Origin: Oscillospiraceae bacterium
GTDB lineage: Bacteria; Bacillota; Clostridia; Oscillospirales; Oscillospiraceae
Reading direction: 5' to 3'
Assembly: GCA_015068135.1 (NCBI GenBank)
Contig: SVLB01000023.1
Location: 1-43,268 of the forward strand
DNA: 43,268 nucleotides
Shown: one piece after another, positions 8,209-17,267 of the stretch
How positions within the stretch are numbered: the first letter of the stretch is position 1
Layout: every line of letters begins with the position of its first letter
The notes under the pieces: model-generated
What the model was told of the DNA's origin: nothing
What the model saw: only the letters and a program-made list of their open reading frames with translations
Databases searched by the model: none
Translations under genes and position numbers: made by a program

Positions 8209-9087
8209 ATGGAAACGCTGCATCAGGAGGGGGAGCTGGCGACCCTGCAGGAGCATCAGCAGGCACTGCTGTGCTTGCTCCGGGAGTTTGACAGAGTGTG
8301 CAAGGCCCTGGATATCCCCTATTTTCTGTTTGCCGGGACCCTTTTGGGCGCGGTCCGTCATGAGGATTTTATCCCCTGGGATGATGATCTGGATGTGATC
8401 ATGCGCCGGGAGGACTACGCCCGGTTCCTCCGGGAAGCTCCGAAGGTGCTGGATGCAGAGCGTTTCTTCCTGCAAAAGGAATTTTCCGAGCATTTTCCCA
8501 TGTTCTTTTCCAAGCTTCGCCTTAACGGCACCACATGCCTGGAAAAATACCACCCCAAGGACCCGCAGATGCACCAGGGCGTCTACATGGACATCTTCCC
8601 TTGCGACAATGCTTACGGTAACGGATTGGGCCGTCAGCTGCAGTTTCTGTGTTCCAAGGTGGTGATCGCTAAGGGACTGGATGCGGAAGGGTATGATACA
8701 GACAGTAAGCTGAAAAAAGCGGTGATGCGCGCGTGCCGCATCCTGCCGGGAAAGCCCTTTCGGAGGATCGTCCGGGGACCGAAAACCCCTAAAAAGCAGG
8801 TGCACTGCTTTTTGGGTGCTGCATCAAGCTACCGCAGGAGCATCTTTTCCCGGAATTTTTTTGAAAAACCTGTGGAACTGTCTTTTGCCAATGGGCAATA
8901 CCCCGTACCCGGACAGTACGAGGCGGTTCTCAGCACGCTGTACGGAGACTATATGGTGATCCCCCCCAAGGAGGAGCGCAAATGCAAGGAGCATGCTCTT
9001 CTGGTGGACCTGACCCGGAACTATCCCCACTACAGCGCCTATCGGGACGGAATGCGTTTCGATATGACAACCAAAAGTATCAGATAG
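8209..9087 (+). CDS. LicD family phosphotransferase
   Basis: A 292-residue member of the LicD/fukutin-related nucleotidyltransferase-like family. These enzymes transfer phosphocholine or a sugar phosphate to a glycan and so create phosphodiester substituents. The family core is visible: YFLFAGTLLGAVRHEDFIPWDDDLDV around residues 40-66, with Gly-Thr-Leu-Leu-Gly-Ala-x-Arg-His followed by Asp-Asp-Asp-Leu-Asp, the metal and nucleotide site. YMDIFPCDNAYG lies further on. The ATG at 8209 is favoured over the GTG at 8200 because the GGGGAGG site ends right at that GTG. The donor is unknown, and no CTP:phosphocholine cytidylyltransferase or choline kinase is present in this window. Its product may be the target of the NAGPA domain encoded at 10503-17201. 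Confidence 0.9.
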   Translation: METLHQEGELATLQEHQQALLCLLREFDRVCKALDIPYFLFAGTLLGAVRHEDFIPWDDDLDVIMRREDYARFLREAPKVLDAERFFLQKEFSEHFPMFFSKLRLNGTTCLEKYHPKDPQMHQGVYMDIFPCDNAYGNGLGRQLQFLCSKVVIAKGLDAEGYDTDSKLKKAVMRACRILPGKPFRRIVRGPKTPKKQVHCFLGAASSYRRSIFSRNFFEKPVELSFANGQYPVPGQYEAVLSTLYGDYMVIPPKEERKCKEHALLVDLTRNYPHYSAYRDGMRFDMTTKSIR

Positions 9088-9096
9088 AGGAATCAA

Positions 9097-9900
9097 ATGG
9101 AGTTAGAGGTATTGGTGGTCACCATGGGGCAGGAGGACTGCTCCCTGGCAGATAAAATGAATTTGAAATGCCGAACCGTGATCGCCAACCAGTGCGGTCG
9201 GTGGGGCTATGCCGAGGATCACGGACGGGTTCGGATGCTTTCTTCTGACACGGTGGGTGTGGGCACCAACCGGAATTTTACCCTGCAATTGGCAACGGCG
9301 GACATTTTGCTCTTCGCCGATGACGATATCACCTATTACGACAGCTCTATGGAGCCGGTGCTGGAGGCCTTCCGCCAGTTTCCCAAAGCGGATGTGATCT
9401 TCTTCGGCATCGATATGACCCGGGAGGGCAAGGTCTTTGATAAGCGGCGCAATAAGGTCCGCAGAGTGCATCTGTGGAACGCCCTGCGCTACGGTGCGGC
9501 CCGGATGGCCATCCGCCGGGAGGCAGTGATCAAGCACCGGCTGAGCTTTTCCACCCTATTTGGCGGCGGCTGCCCCTACGGAAGCGGAGAGGATACCGTT
9601 TTCATCCGGGATTGCTTCCGGGCGGGCTTACGGGCTTATTCCCATGACTATGTGCTGGGCGCCTGCGCCAAGGACAGCTCCACCTGGTTTTCCGGTTATC
9701 ACGATAAGTATTTCTATGACTGGGGCGCGACAGTGGCCTGTGCCTTCCCCAAAGGAAAGCATTTTATCAAATGGTATTTTGCCCTGAAATTCCGAAAAAA
9801 GACCGGTGTGCCGGTTCGGTCCATCTTTCGTCAGATGAACCGGGGTATCCGGGGCTATCAAAAACTACAACCCTATTCTCAAGAGGAGAAGTATGTATGA
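9097..9900 (+). CDS. Glycosyltransferase, GT-A fold (family 2-like)
   Basis: A 267-residue cytoplasmic transferase. The N-terminal strand ELEVLVVTMG replaces the usual PxYN start. A DXD-type motif is clear at FADDDITYYD near residue 71, and GSGEDTVFIRDCF around residue 165 gives the acidic catalytic segment. The middle section VHLWNALRYGAARMAIRREAV is Arg-rich. It resembles EpsH-like or WfgS-like transferases that act on polysaccharide repeat units, but the acceptor and sugar are unknown. The start follows the LicD-like gene by nine bases with GAGGAATCAA upstream, and the stop overlaps the next start in ATGTATGA. Confidence 0.8.
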   Translation: MELEVLVVTMGQEDCSLADKMNLKCRTVIANQCGRWGYAEDHGRVRMLSSDTVGVGTNRNFTLQLATADILLFADDDITYYDSSMEPVLEAFRQFPKADVIFFGIDMTREGKVFDKRRNKVRRVHLWNALRYGAARMAIRREAVIKHRLSFSTLFGGGCPYGSGEDTVFIRDCFRAGLRAYSHDYVLGACAKDSSTWFSGYHDKYFYDWGATVACAFPKGKHFIKWYFALKFRKKTGVPVRSIFRQMNRGIRGYQKLQPYSQEEKYV

Positions 9901-10430
9901 ATCATAACAGGAAACGGTTGCTTGCCACACTGCTTGCGCTGTTTTTAACGGCGTCGGGCTGTGCCCAGGAGGCTGCTCAAACACAGACAGAAACCAAAAC
10001 GGAATCTCAGGCCGTGACGGAGCAGTCTGCTGCACCTTCTGATCCCGGTACGGTTCCTACGGAGCCCGGTGCTGTGGCACTGCCTACGAAATACATCGTG
10101 CTGAGCTACCCGGAGGAGATCGCAGACCGGGTCACAGTCAGCTATGAGGACCAAAAGGACGGCCAGGCGATCATCTTTACCACGGACATTACCGGAGAAA
10201 GCCTGGAGCTGTTCCGCTTCACCATCGGAAGCGCTGCGGATGCGGGCTATGTGCTGGGAACGCTGGAAGATCCTGATGCAGGATCCTTGACGGTCTGCGC
10301 AGACGTGAAGGATTATTCCAACGGCAATTTAGATCCCGATGTTTACAATGAACTGATCGACCTGCAGACCCGTGTGAACGATATCATCGTTCGGTTCCAC
10401 GAAGACGAGCGCTTCGTGCCGAACGTTTAA
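9897..10430 (+). CDS. Small secreted lipoprotein of unknown function in the polysaccharide operon
   Basis: A 177-residue protein with a lipoprotein signal peptide MNHNRKRLLATLLALFLTASGC, the lipidated Cys being residue 22. A Thr/Gln/Glu/Pro-rich linker follows to about residue 60, then a globular domain of about 115 residues beginning near PTKYIVLSYPEEIADRV. That domain contains alternating strands and one central acidic stretch and lacks recognisable catalytic motifs. It is translationally coupled to the preceding glycosyltransferase (start inside its stop region, AGAGGAG upstream). The position immediately before the giant surface protein suggests a membrane-anchored partner for export or attachment; this is inference. 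The family is not recognised. Confidence 0.8.
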   Translation: MNHNRKRLLATLLALFLTASGCAQEAAQTQTETKTESQAVTEQSAAPSDPGTVPTEPGAVALPTKYIVLSYPEEIADRVTVSYEDQKDGQAIIFTTDITGESLELFRFTIGSAADAGYVLGTLEDPDAGSLTVCADVKDYSNGNLDPDVYNELIDLQTRVNDIIVRFHEDERFVPNV

Positions 10431-10502
10431 GTTGCTGTGGGCTGTCGATGACCGACTCCCGGTGGCTTTGGATATGAAATTTTTTATAGGAGGAATCCAT
10501 TT

Positions 10503-13500
10503 ATGCGCAAAGCAATGAAACGGTCCCTGTCGCTGCTGCTGGCGCTGATCATGGTGCTATCTGTGCTTCCCGCCCAGGTATTCGCCGCTGAAGAAGCAGA
10601 TCAGACCGGTACACAGGACCCCGTAAGCACGGATGTTTCCAGCCAGGAAGCCGCGATTACGGAAGAAACCGAAGAGGAATTTGAGGGTCACACCGTAGAG
10701 GTAATTCCCGCAGTTCCCGCTACCTGCACCACCTCCGGCCTCACCGAGGGCAAGAAATGCTCCGATTGCGGCGAGATTTTGGTTGCGCAGCAGGTCGTTC
10801 CCGCCTCCCACGGCGAGCTGGAGGAGGTAGAGCACCTGCCTGCTATGTGCGAGGTAGACGGTCACGAGAAGGGTATGCGCTGCTCTGTCTGCAAGAAGGT
10901 CGTCAGCGGCTGCGCCCGTCTGCCTGCTACCGGCCACAGCATGTACACCTACGAGGCAAAGGTTCCCACCTTTACCAAGCCCGGCTGGAACACTTATGAG
11001 AAGTGTGCCAACTGCGGTCTGTCCACTTATGAGGAGATCCCCATGCTGGACGCCCCCTACATTGACAACTACGAAGAATTCATTATGTACTTGTCTTTGC
11101 TGGAGGAGCTTGCCAATGAGTATGTGAAGACTAACCCGGGCAAGGACCCCCTGGCCCTGGTGATCAAGTACATCCGTACCGGTGTTGACCGCTACAACTC
11201 CGGCTCCTGGGGCATTATGGCCGGCTATGAAGACCGTGGCTTCCTGGAGTTCGTCAACGAGATGGAAGACATGATCAACAGCCAGATCGGTGATCCCGCA
11301 GGCATGATCAAGATCAGCGGCCTGAAGAACCTGCACAGCATTACCCTGCCCAACGGTGATGTAACCGATATCGGCCACATGTTCGGCACTATGGATATCA
11401 GCTACCACAACAAGGGCAGCCTCAACCACGCAGACGTTGCCGGCTGGTCCGGTGACCTGGTGGACCTGCTGGAGTTCTCCGACTTTTCCGGTGTGACCGG
11501 CACTGTGGAGGAGATGACCGCCGAGATCCGGAAGAACAATCTGCTGGTTACCCCTCCTGCGGATGTTGCGGGCTTCAATATCTACGATATGATCGGCGAT
11601 ATGGACGCACTGTATGTGATGAACTATCTCAACACTGTGGGTTACCATTTCGAGACCGGTACCGATGAGCTGACCGGCTTGGGCGGCATTATGCTCAACT
11701 ACTTCACCCCCGAGCTGACCATGGAAAACCGTGCAGCCTTCTATCTGCGCAACCGTCTGGACGGTGTCAGCACCCGCACCGCAGTCCGTGAGGCCGTGTT
11801 TTTGGCATACTCCGGCAATAAGCTGATCTCCACCCTGGAAGGAACCCGGGATTTCAAGACCGAGAATATTACCGATCTGCGGAAGGCCTGCTGCTATGCT
11901 TTTGCTGACTATATCTGCCAGCTGGCAGGCGACTATGCCGAAACTCCGGAGAATCCTTACCTGACTACTTTCTCCACTGTCAGCTCTCAGCTGGCTCCCG
12001 GCGTTACCCAGGATATCAAGATGGGTACCACCACCTCCGATAACAAGCAGATCGTATACTATCTGGCAACGGCTGATATCACCAGAGACGATGTGGAGGT
12101 TTACGCCAACTACCACGCAAACGATCCCTCCCTGGGCTGGGAGATGTCCCGTGTCATCGACCAGGCCAATGCTGCACAGGAGCGCCACAGCGATCCTGAA
12201 AGCGAGCACTACATCCCCAACTACAATGTCATCGCCAGTGTCAACGGTGCCGGCTTCAATATGCAGACCGGCGAGCCCGGCGGTCTGCTGGTCATGGAAG
12301 GCATTGAGTATCATCCCATTAACACCAACGGCTTCTTCGGTATTCTGAAGGACGGCACCCCCGTCATTGGCACCACCGAGGAGTACAATACCATTTATAA
12401 AGGCCAGGTCCGGGATGCTATTGCCGGCTTCGGCGCTACCCTGGTCAAGGATGGCAAGATCGTTACCACCAACGGCGCCAGCCGCGCCAGCCGTACCTCC
12501 GTGGGTATTACCAGAACCGGTAAGGTAGTCCTGATGGTGGTCGACGGCAGACAGGAGCCCTGGTCCTGCGGTGCTGACTACGGCGAAATGGCTCAGATCA
12601 TGCTGGAGGCAGGCTGTGTCCACGCCATCAACCTGGACGGCGGCGGTTCTACCACCTACGTTGCCCGCGCTGAGGGTGAAGAGGAGCTGGCAGTTCTCAA
12701 CCGTCCCTCCGACGGCTATGAGCGTTCCGTCTCCACCTCCCTGATGATCGTTTCCACCGCTCCCAGCTCCACTGCTTTTGACCATGCTGTGCTGGAGACC
12801 GAAAACGATCTGTTGACCGTTGGTACCACTGTACAGCTGACCCCCAAGGGTGTCAGCGCTACCGGCAATAACGCCGAGCTGCCCGAGGGCTACACCTGGG
12901 CTGTGTCCGATGAAAGATGGGGCACTGTGACCCAGGACGGTCAGTTCACCGCTCTGAGAAACGGCTCTGTGGATGTGTTGCTGATGCTGGGCGACGAGAT
13001 CCTGGGCAGCAAGACCATGACCGTGGTGATTCCCGACCTGGTGTATTTCACCAAGATCGGTGTGGATGCGGTTTACGGATCTTCCGTGACCCTGCCTATT
13101 AAGGCCCAGTATTTGGGCAAGGCCGTTGCCATCAACCCCAATGACATCACCTTTACCGTTGCCAATAGCAAGGCCGGTAAGATGGACGGTTTCAACTTCG
13201 TCTGTACCGACAACGAGAACTCCGGCATCAAGAATGTAAAGATCACCGCAACGCTGAAGAACAATAGCGATGCCAATTCCGCCTCTGTGACGGTATCTCT
13301 TTACAAGCAGGGTGAAATGTCCTTCGACTTTGATCAGGCTACCGGTGGTGACCGCACCCTGGCCTGGTACCGTACCGTATCCAATGCGGTGACCGAAGAC
13401 AATCAGACCTACACGATTGTAGATCCTGCGCAGCCCATGGTCACCAGCTATACCCTGGCCATTGACATGACCCAGATCCCCATCCCCGAGCAGCTGGAGG

Positions 13501-16500
13501 ATCTGACCTTTATGCTCCCCGGCAGTGATCTGGAAGGCGCCTGCGCATGGACCTTCCTGCTGCAGCTGGCACAGCGTATCAGCCCCATGAGTGAGATCAC
13601 TGCCACTGTGGTCTTCGACCCCGATATGGATGTGGATATCAGTGGCTTGACCCTGGTCAATGAGTACTTCACCATTACCGATAAGCGCCTGGATGAAGAA
13701 AACAATACGGTGACCCTGGTCCTCAATTGGGTGAAGCAGACCCAGGCGATCGATCCGGAAACTGCCAACTCTCTGTGCATCGTCAGCGGTATCAAGCTGA
13801 CTCCCAAGGAAGATGCAAAGTGGGACAGCAAGAACCGCATTGAGGTGGTTCAGACCGGTTCCATCAGCTATCGGATCTACATGCGCGCCAGCGCTTTGTA
13901 CTCCTTCTCTCAGAAGGAAGAGAATCAGAAGACCTTTGGTCTGTATCCCTATGTTAACCCCGATGACTCCACCGATGCCGGCGGCTACTTCGCCAGCACC
14001 TATGCTGAGTTCACCGACGGTTACAACCTGGTCAGCGCCCTGAAGCAGGGCTGGATCAGTGAGGAAGGCGGCTTCGCCTACTACGAAAACGGTGTCAAGT
14101 GCACTGGCATCAAGGAAATCGACGGCTTCTACTACGACTTGGGCGAAACCGGTATCAATGCCGGTCAGACCAAGTACTCCGGTCTGCTGACCCAGGACGG
14201 CAAGCTTTACTATGCTTCTGCCGGTGCGCTCACCTCTGGCTGGCAGGCTATCGGCGAGGACTTTTACTACTTCGATACCCAGAGCTTTGCCGCCCACACC
14301 GGCAAGAGCAAGATCGGCGGTATCAACTATACCTTCGATGATACCGGTATCCTGGTCCGCGGCGAGTTTGTAAAGGTCACCGGCGGTGTCCGTTACTACT
14401 GGGCCGGACGTTACCTGGCATCCAGATGGATCGAGCTGGAGGAAGGCATTTACCGTGCTGACCACAACGGCTATGTGTGCTACGGCAACTACCCCGTTAT
14501 CGAGGCAGGCCGTGAGTCCTGTACCTGGTGGGCCTTCGACGAGGTCACCGGCCTGCGTCAGGGCATCTGCGATGGCTTCATCCAGAGAAACGGCGAGCTG
14601 TACTACTGCGAGAACGGCGCTGTGTACTACGGTGCGGTTCAGACCGAGAAGGGCATCGTATTCTGCGGTACCAACGGTAAGCTGGTGGTCAACAACCAGT
14701 GCTATGTGGACGACAAGCTGGAGACCAAGGCCGGTCTGGAGAACGGCTTCTACTGGGCTGACCGTAACGGTATCCTTGTCAGCGACGGTTTTGTGACCAT
14801 CAATGGCAATACCTACTACTTTACCGACTATGTCCGCGCCAAGGGCTTCACCAAGATCGGCGAAGACTACTACCTGTTCAATGCCGGTAATGGCGTGATG
14901 ATCAAGGATGCCACCATGTGGGTGGATGTGAACTCCTACGGCATCAAGGCCGGTTACTACACCTTCCAGGCAGACGGCACCATGTATCTTCCTGATCCCG
15001 AGGGTCCCAAGGCTATCGTGGAGAAGGACGGAAAGCTCTACTTCACCATTGACGGCGTGACCCAGACCAACGGCCTGAACGCATTGGACGGCGCATACTA
15101 CTACGCACAGCCCAACGGTGTCCTGGCAGTGAACACTGTGATCTACCTGGGCAGCTTCAATGACCTCATTGCTCCCGGCAGCGGCTACTTTGCCTTTGAC
15201 GGTGAGGGTAAGCTCGTGAAGACCGGCTTTGTGAAGGGTACCAACGGATATACCTATTACTACAATGATTTGGTCAGAGCCAAGGGCTTTACCCAGATCG
15301 GTGAAAACTACTACTTCTTCAATGCCGGCAGCGGCGCGATGATGACCGATGTGACCCTGTGGGTGGGCGCCAATGCCTACGGTCTGGAGGCAGGCTACTA
15401 CTTCTTCCAGGCTGACGGCACCATGTACGTGCCCGATCCCGAAGGCCCCAAGGCCATTGTGGAGAAGGACGGCAAGCTGTACTTCACCATTGACGGTGTC
15501 AATCAGACCAACGGTCTGAATGAACTGGACGGTGAGTACTACTACGCCTTCCCCGGCGGCACCCTGGCGGTGAACACCTCTGTTTACATCTACGACTTCA
15601 ATGATCTGATGGCTCCCGGTGCCGGTTACTTCGGCTTCGACGGGGAAGGCAAGATGATCAAGACCGGTTTCGTGGATGCCACCAACGGCTATACCTATTA
15701 TTATCATGACCTGGTCAGAGCCAAGGGCTTCACCCAGATCGGCGAGGATTACTACTTCTTCAATGCCGGCAGCGGCTATGTGATGAAGGATATGACCCTG
15801 TGGGTCGGTGCCAACAGCTATGGCATCAAGGCTGGCTACTACACCTTCCAGGCTGACGGCACCATGTACGTGCCCGATCCCAACGGTCCCAAGGCGATCG
15901 TGGAGAAGGACGGCAAGCTGTACTTCACCATCGACGGTGTCAATCAGACCAATGGCCTCAATGAGCTGGACGGCGAGTACTACTACGCCAACCCCAACGG
16001 CACCCTGGTGACAAATGCTGTGATCTATGTGGATCGCTTCAATGATCTCATCGCTCCCGGCAATGGCTTCTTCGCCTTCGACGGTGAGGGTAAGCTCGTG
16101 AAGACCGGCTTTGTGAAGGGTACCAACGGCTATACCTATTATTATCATGACCTGGTCAGAGCCAAGGGCTTTACCAAGGTTGGTGAAGACTACTACTTCT
16201 TCAATGCCGGCAGCGGCTATGTGATGAGCGATATGACTCTGTGGGTCGGCGCCAACAGCTACGGCATTAAGGCGGGCTACTACTTCTTCCAGGCCGACGG
16301 CACCATGTATGTGCCCGATCCCAACGGCCCCAAGGCTATCGTGGAGAAGGACGGCAAGTTGTACTTTACCATCGACGGTGTCAACCAGACCAATGGTCTC
16401 AACGAGTTGGACGGCGAGTATTACTACGCCAACCCCAACGGCACCCTGATCGTAAACGGCAATACCTATATTTCCGAGTTCAACGGTTTGATCGCTCCCG

Positions 16501-17201
16501 GTGCCGGCTACTTCGGCTTTGATGCTGAGGGCAAGCTCATCAAGACCGGCTTCGTGGCAGCCTCCAACGGCTACACCTATTATTACGATAATCTGGTCAG
16601 AGCCAAGGGCTTCACCAAGCTGGGTGAAAGCTACTACTTCTTCAATGCCGGCAGCGGCGCTATGATGAAGGATATGACTCTGTGGGTGGATCCCAACAGC
16701 TATGGCATCAAGTCCGGCTTCTACTTCTTCCAGGCAGACGGCACCATGTATGTGCCCGATCCCAATGGCCCCAAGGCTATCGTGGAGAAGGACGGAAAGC
16801 TGTACTTCACCATTGACGGTGTCAACCAGACCAATGGCCTCAACGAGCTGGACGGCGAGTACTACTACGCATACCCCAGTGGCATGCTGGCAGTGGGCAC
16901 CAATGTGTATCTGTCCGACTTCAACGGACTGATCGCTCCCGGTGCCGGCTACTTCGGCTTCGATGCTGAGGGCAAGCTCATCAAGACCGGCTTTGTCAAG
17001 GCTTCCAACGGCTATACCTACTACTATGACAACCTGGTCAGAGTGAAGGGTCTTTACAAGATCGATGGGGAATACTATCTGTTCAATGCCGGTAACGGCT
17101 CCATGAGTGTCAACGCTAAGATGTGGGTGGACAGCAATTCCTACGGCGTAAAGCCCGGCTTCTACAACTTTGACAGCGAAGGCAAAATGATCCAGGGCTA
17201 A
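10503..17201 (+). CDS. Giant secreted phosphodiester glycosidase (NAGPA) protein with glucan/choline-binding-like repeats
   Basis: A 2232-residue exported protein. Residues 1-29 are a signal peptide ending QVFAAEE. Residues 65-180 hold three Cys-x-x-Cys small modules (CSDCGE, CSVCKK, CANCGL). Residues 180-500 form an unrecognised domain. Residues 505-760 are an NAGPA/phosphodiester glycosidase domain, with VNGAGFN and NLDGGGSTTY near residues 577 and 710; this family cleaves GlcNAc-1-phosphodiesters. Residues 760-845 are an Ig-like domain, followed by about 330 residues of beta-rich sequence. From residue 1180 onward there are YG-type repeats (GFYYDLGETG, GEDYYLFN) like glucan- or choline-binding repeats. 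From residue 1429 there are five full units of 146-147 residues and a partial sixth. There is no LPXTG signal, so retention probably depends on glycan binding. AGGAGG lies nine bases before the ATG. Codons are strongly biased, suggesting high expression. Confidence 0.9.
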   Translation: MRKAMKRSLSLLLALIMVLSVLPAQVFAAEEADQTGTQDPVSTDVSSQEAAITEETEEEFEGHTVEVIPAVPATCTTSGLTEGKKCSDCGEILVAQQVVPASHGELEEVEHLPAMCEVDGHEKGMRCSVCKKVVSGCARLPATGHSMYTYEAKVPTFTKPGWNTYEKCANCGLSTYEEIPMLDAPYIDNYEEFIMYLSLLEELANEYVKTNPGKDPLALVIKYIRTGVDRYNSGSWGIMAGYEDRGFLEFVNEMEDMINSQIGDPAGMIKISGLKNLHSITLPNGDVTDIGHMFGTMDISYHNKGSLNHADVAGWSGDLVDLLEFSDFSGVTGTVEEMTAEIRKNNLLVTPPADVAGFNIYDMIGDMDALYVMNYLNTVGYHFETGTDELTGLGGIMLNYFTPELTMENRAAFYLRNRLDGVSTRTAVREAVFLAYSGNKLISTLEGTRDFKTENITDLRKACCYAFADYICQLAGDYAETPENPYLTTFSTVSSQLAPGVTQDIKMGTTTSDNKQIVYYLATADITRDDVEVYANYHANDPSLGWEMSRVIDQANAAQERHSDPESEHYIPNYNVIASVNGAGFNMQTGEPGGLLVMEGIEYHPINTNGFFGILKDGTPVIGTTEEYNTIYKGQVRDAIAGFGATLVKDGKIVTTNGASRASRTSVGITRTGKVVLMVVDGRQEPWSCGADYGEMAQIMLEAGCVHAINLDGGGSTTYVARAEGEEELAVLNRPSDGYERSVSTSLMIVSTAPSSTAFDHAVLETENDLLTVGTTVQLTPKGVSATGNNAELPEGYTWAVSDERWGTVTQDGQFTALRNGSVDVLLMLGDEILGSKTMTVVIPDLVYFTKIGVDAVYGSSVTLPIKAQYLGKAVAINPNDITFTVANSKAGKMDGFNFVCTDNENSGIKNVKITATLKNNSDANSASVTVSLYKQGEMSFDFDQATGGDRTLAWYRTVSNAVTEDNQTYTIVDPAQPMVTSYTLAIDMTQIPIPEQLEDLTFMLPGSDLEGACAWTFLLQLAQRISPMSEITATVVFDPDMDVDISGLTLVNEYFTITDKRLDEENNTVTLVLNWVKQTQAIDPETANSLCIVSGIKLTPKEDAKWDSKNRIEVVQTGSISYRIYMRASALYSFSQKEENQKTFGLYPYVNPDDSTDAGGYFASTYAEFTDGYNLVSALKQGWISEEGGFAYYENGVKCTGIKEIDGFYYDLGETGINAGQTKYSGLLTQDGKLYYASAGALTSGWQAIGEDFYYFDTQSFAAHTGKSKIGGINYTFDDTGILVRGEFVKVTGGVRYYWAGRYLASRWIELEEGIYRADHNGYVCYGNYPVIEAGRESCTWWAFDEVTGLRQGICDGFIQRNGELYYCENGAVYYGAVQTEKGIVFCGTNGKLVVNNQCYVDDKLETKAGLENGFYWADRNGILVSDGFVTINGNTYYFTDYVRAKGFTKIGEDYYLFNAGNGVMIKDATMWVDVNSYGIKAGYYTFQADGTMYLPDPEGPKAIVEKDGKLYFTIDGVTQTNGLNALDGAYYYAQPNGVLAVNTVIYLGSFNDLIAPGSGYFAFDGEGKLVKTGFVKGTNGYTYYYNDLVRAKGFTQIGENYYFFNAGSGAMMTDVTLWVGANAYGLEAGYYFFQADGTMYVPDPEGPKAIVEKDGKLYFTIDGVNQTNGLNELDGEYYYAFPGGTLAVNTSVYIYDFNDLMAPGAGYFGFDGEGKMIKTGFVDATNGYTYYYHDLVRAKGFTQIGEDYYFFNAGSGYVMKDMTLWVGANSYGIKAGYYTFQADGTMYVPDPNGPKAIVEKDGKLYFTIDGVNQTNGLNELDGEYYYANPNGTLVTNAVIYVDRFNDLIAPGNGFFAFDGEGKLVKTGFVKGTNGYTYYYHDLVRAKGFTKVGEDYYFFNAGSGYVMSDMTLWVGANSYGIKAGYYFFQADGTMYVPDPNGPKAIVEKDGKLYFTIDGVNQTNGLNELDGEYYYANPNGTLIVNGNTYISEFNGLIAPGAGYFGFDAEGKLIKTGFVAASNGYTYYYDNLVRAKGFTKLGESYYFFNAGSGAMMKDMTLWVDPNSYGIKSGFYFFQADGTMYVPDPNGPKAIVEKDGKLYFTIDGVNQTNGLNELDGEYYYAYPSGMLAVGTNVYLSDFNGLIAPGAGYFGFDAEGKLIKTGFVKASNGYTYYYDNLVRVKGLYKIDGEYYLFNAGNGSMSVNAKMWVDSNSYGVKPGFYNFDSEGKMIQG
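14787..17201 (+). repeat. Tandem in-frame repeat, five units of 438-441 bp plus a partial sixth
   Basis: Units begin at 14787, 15225, 15666, 16107, 16548 and 16989; the last is cut off by the stop codon. The first unit is 438 bp and the others are exactly 441 bp, so all keep the reading frame. Within each unit the central protein block KAIVEKDGKLYFTIDGV is almost invariant at the DNA level, while the stretch around the YIYDFNDL position is more variable. Such repeats make the locus prone to copy-number change and to assembly collapse. Confidence 0.95.
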
Positions 17202-17216
17202 AAGCCCCGATCCGGC

Positions 17217-17239
17217 GGCAGGGGGAACTTCCCCCTGCC
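17217..17239 (+). repeat. GC-rich palindrome after the giant surface-protein gene
   Basis: GGCAGGGGGAA and its reverse complement are separated by one base just after the stop of the giant gene. No T-run follows, so it is not a standard terminator. It could stabilise the 3' end of the abundant upstream message or act as a weak attenuator before the downstream assembly genes; this is inference. Confidence 0.55.
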
Positions 17240-17267
17240 CGTCGGAAAGACAGAAAGGAAGGGTGCT

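Noticed and set aside
10557..16148. A 1863-residue open frame antisense to the giant surface-protein gene
   Set aside because: It mirrors the third-position bias and repeats of the sense gene, its predicted protein is low-complexity (His/Gly/Val/Ile-rich with repeated blocks), and it lacks a credible ribosome binding site. The sense strand has clear domains.
14787..17201. CRISPR-like regularity in the tandem repeats
   Set aside because: The units are 438-441 bp, contiguous and in frame, with no spacers; they encode protein repeats.
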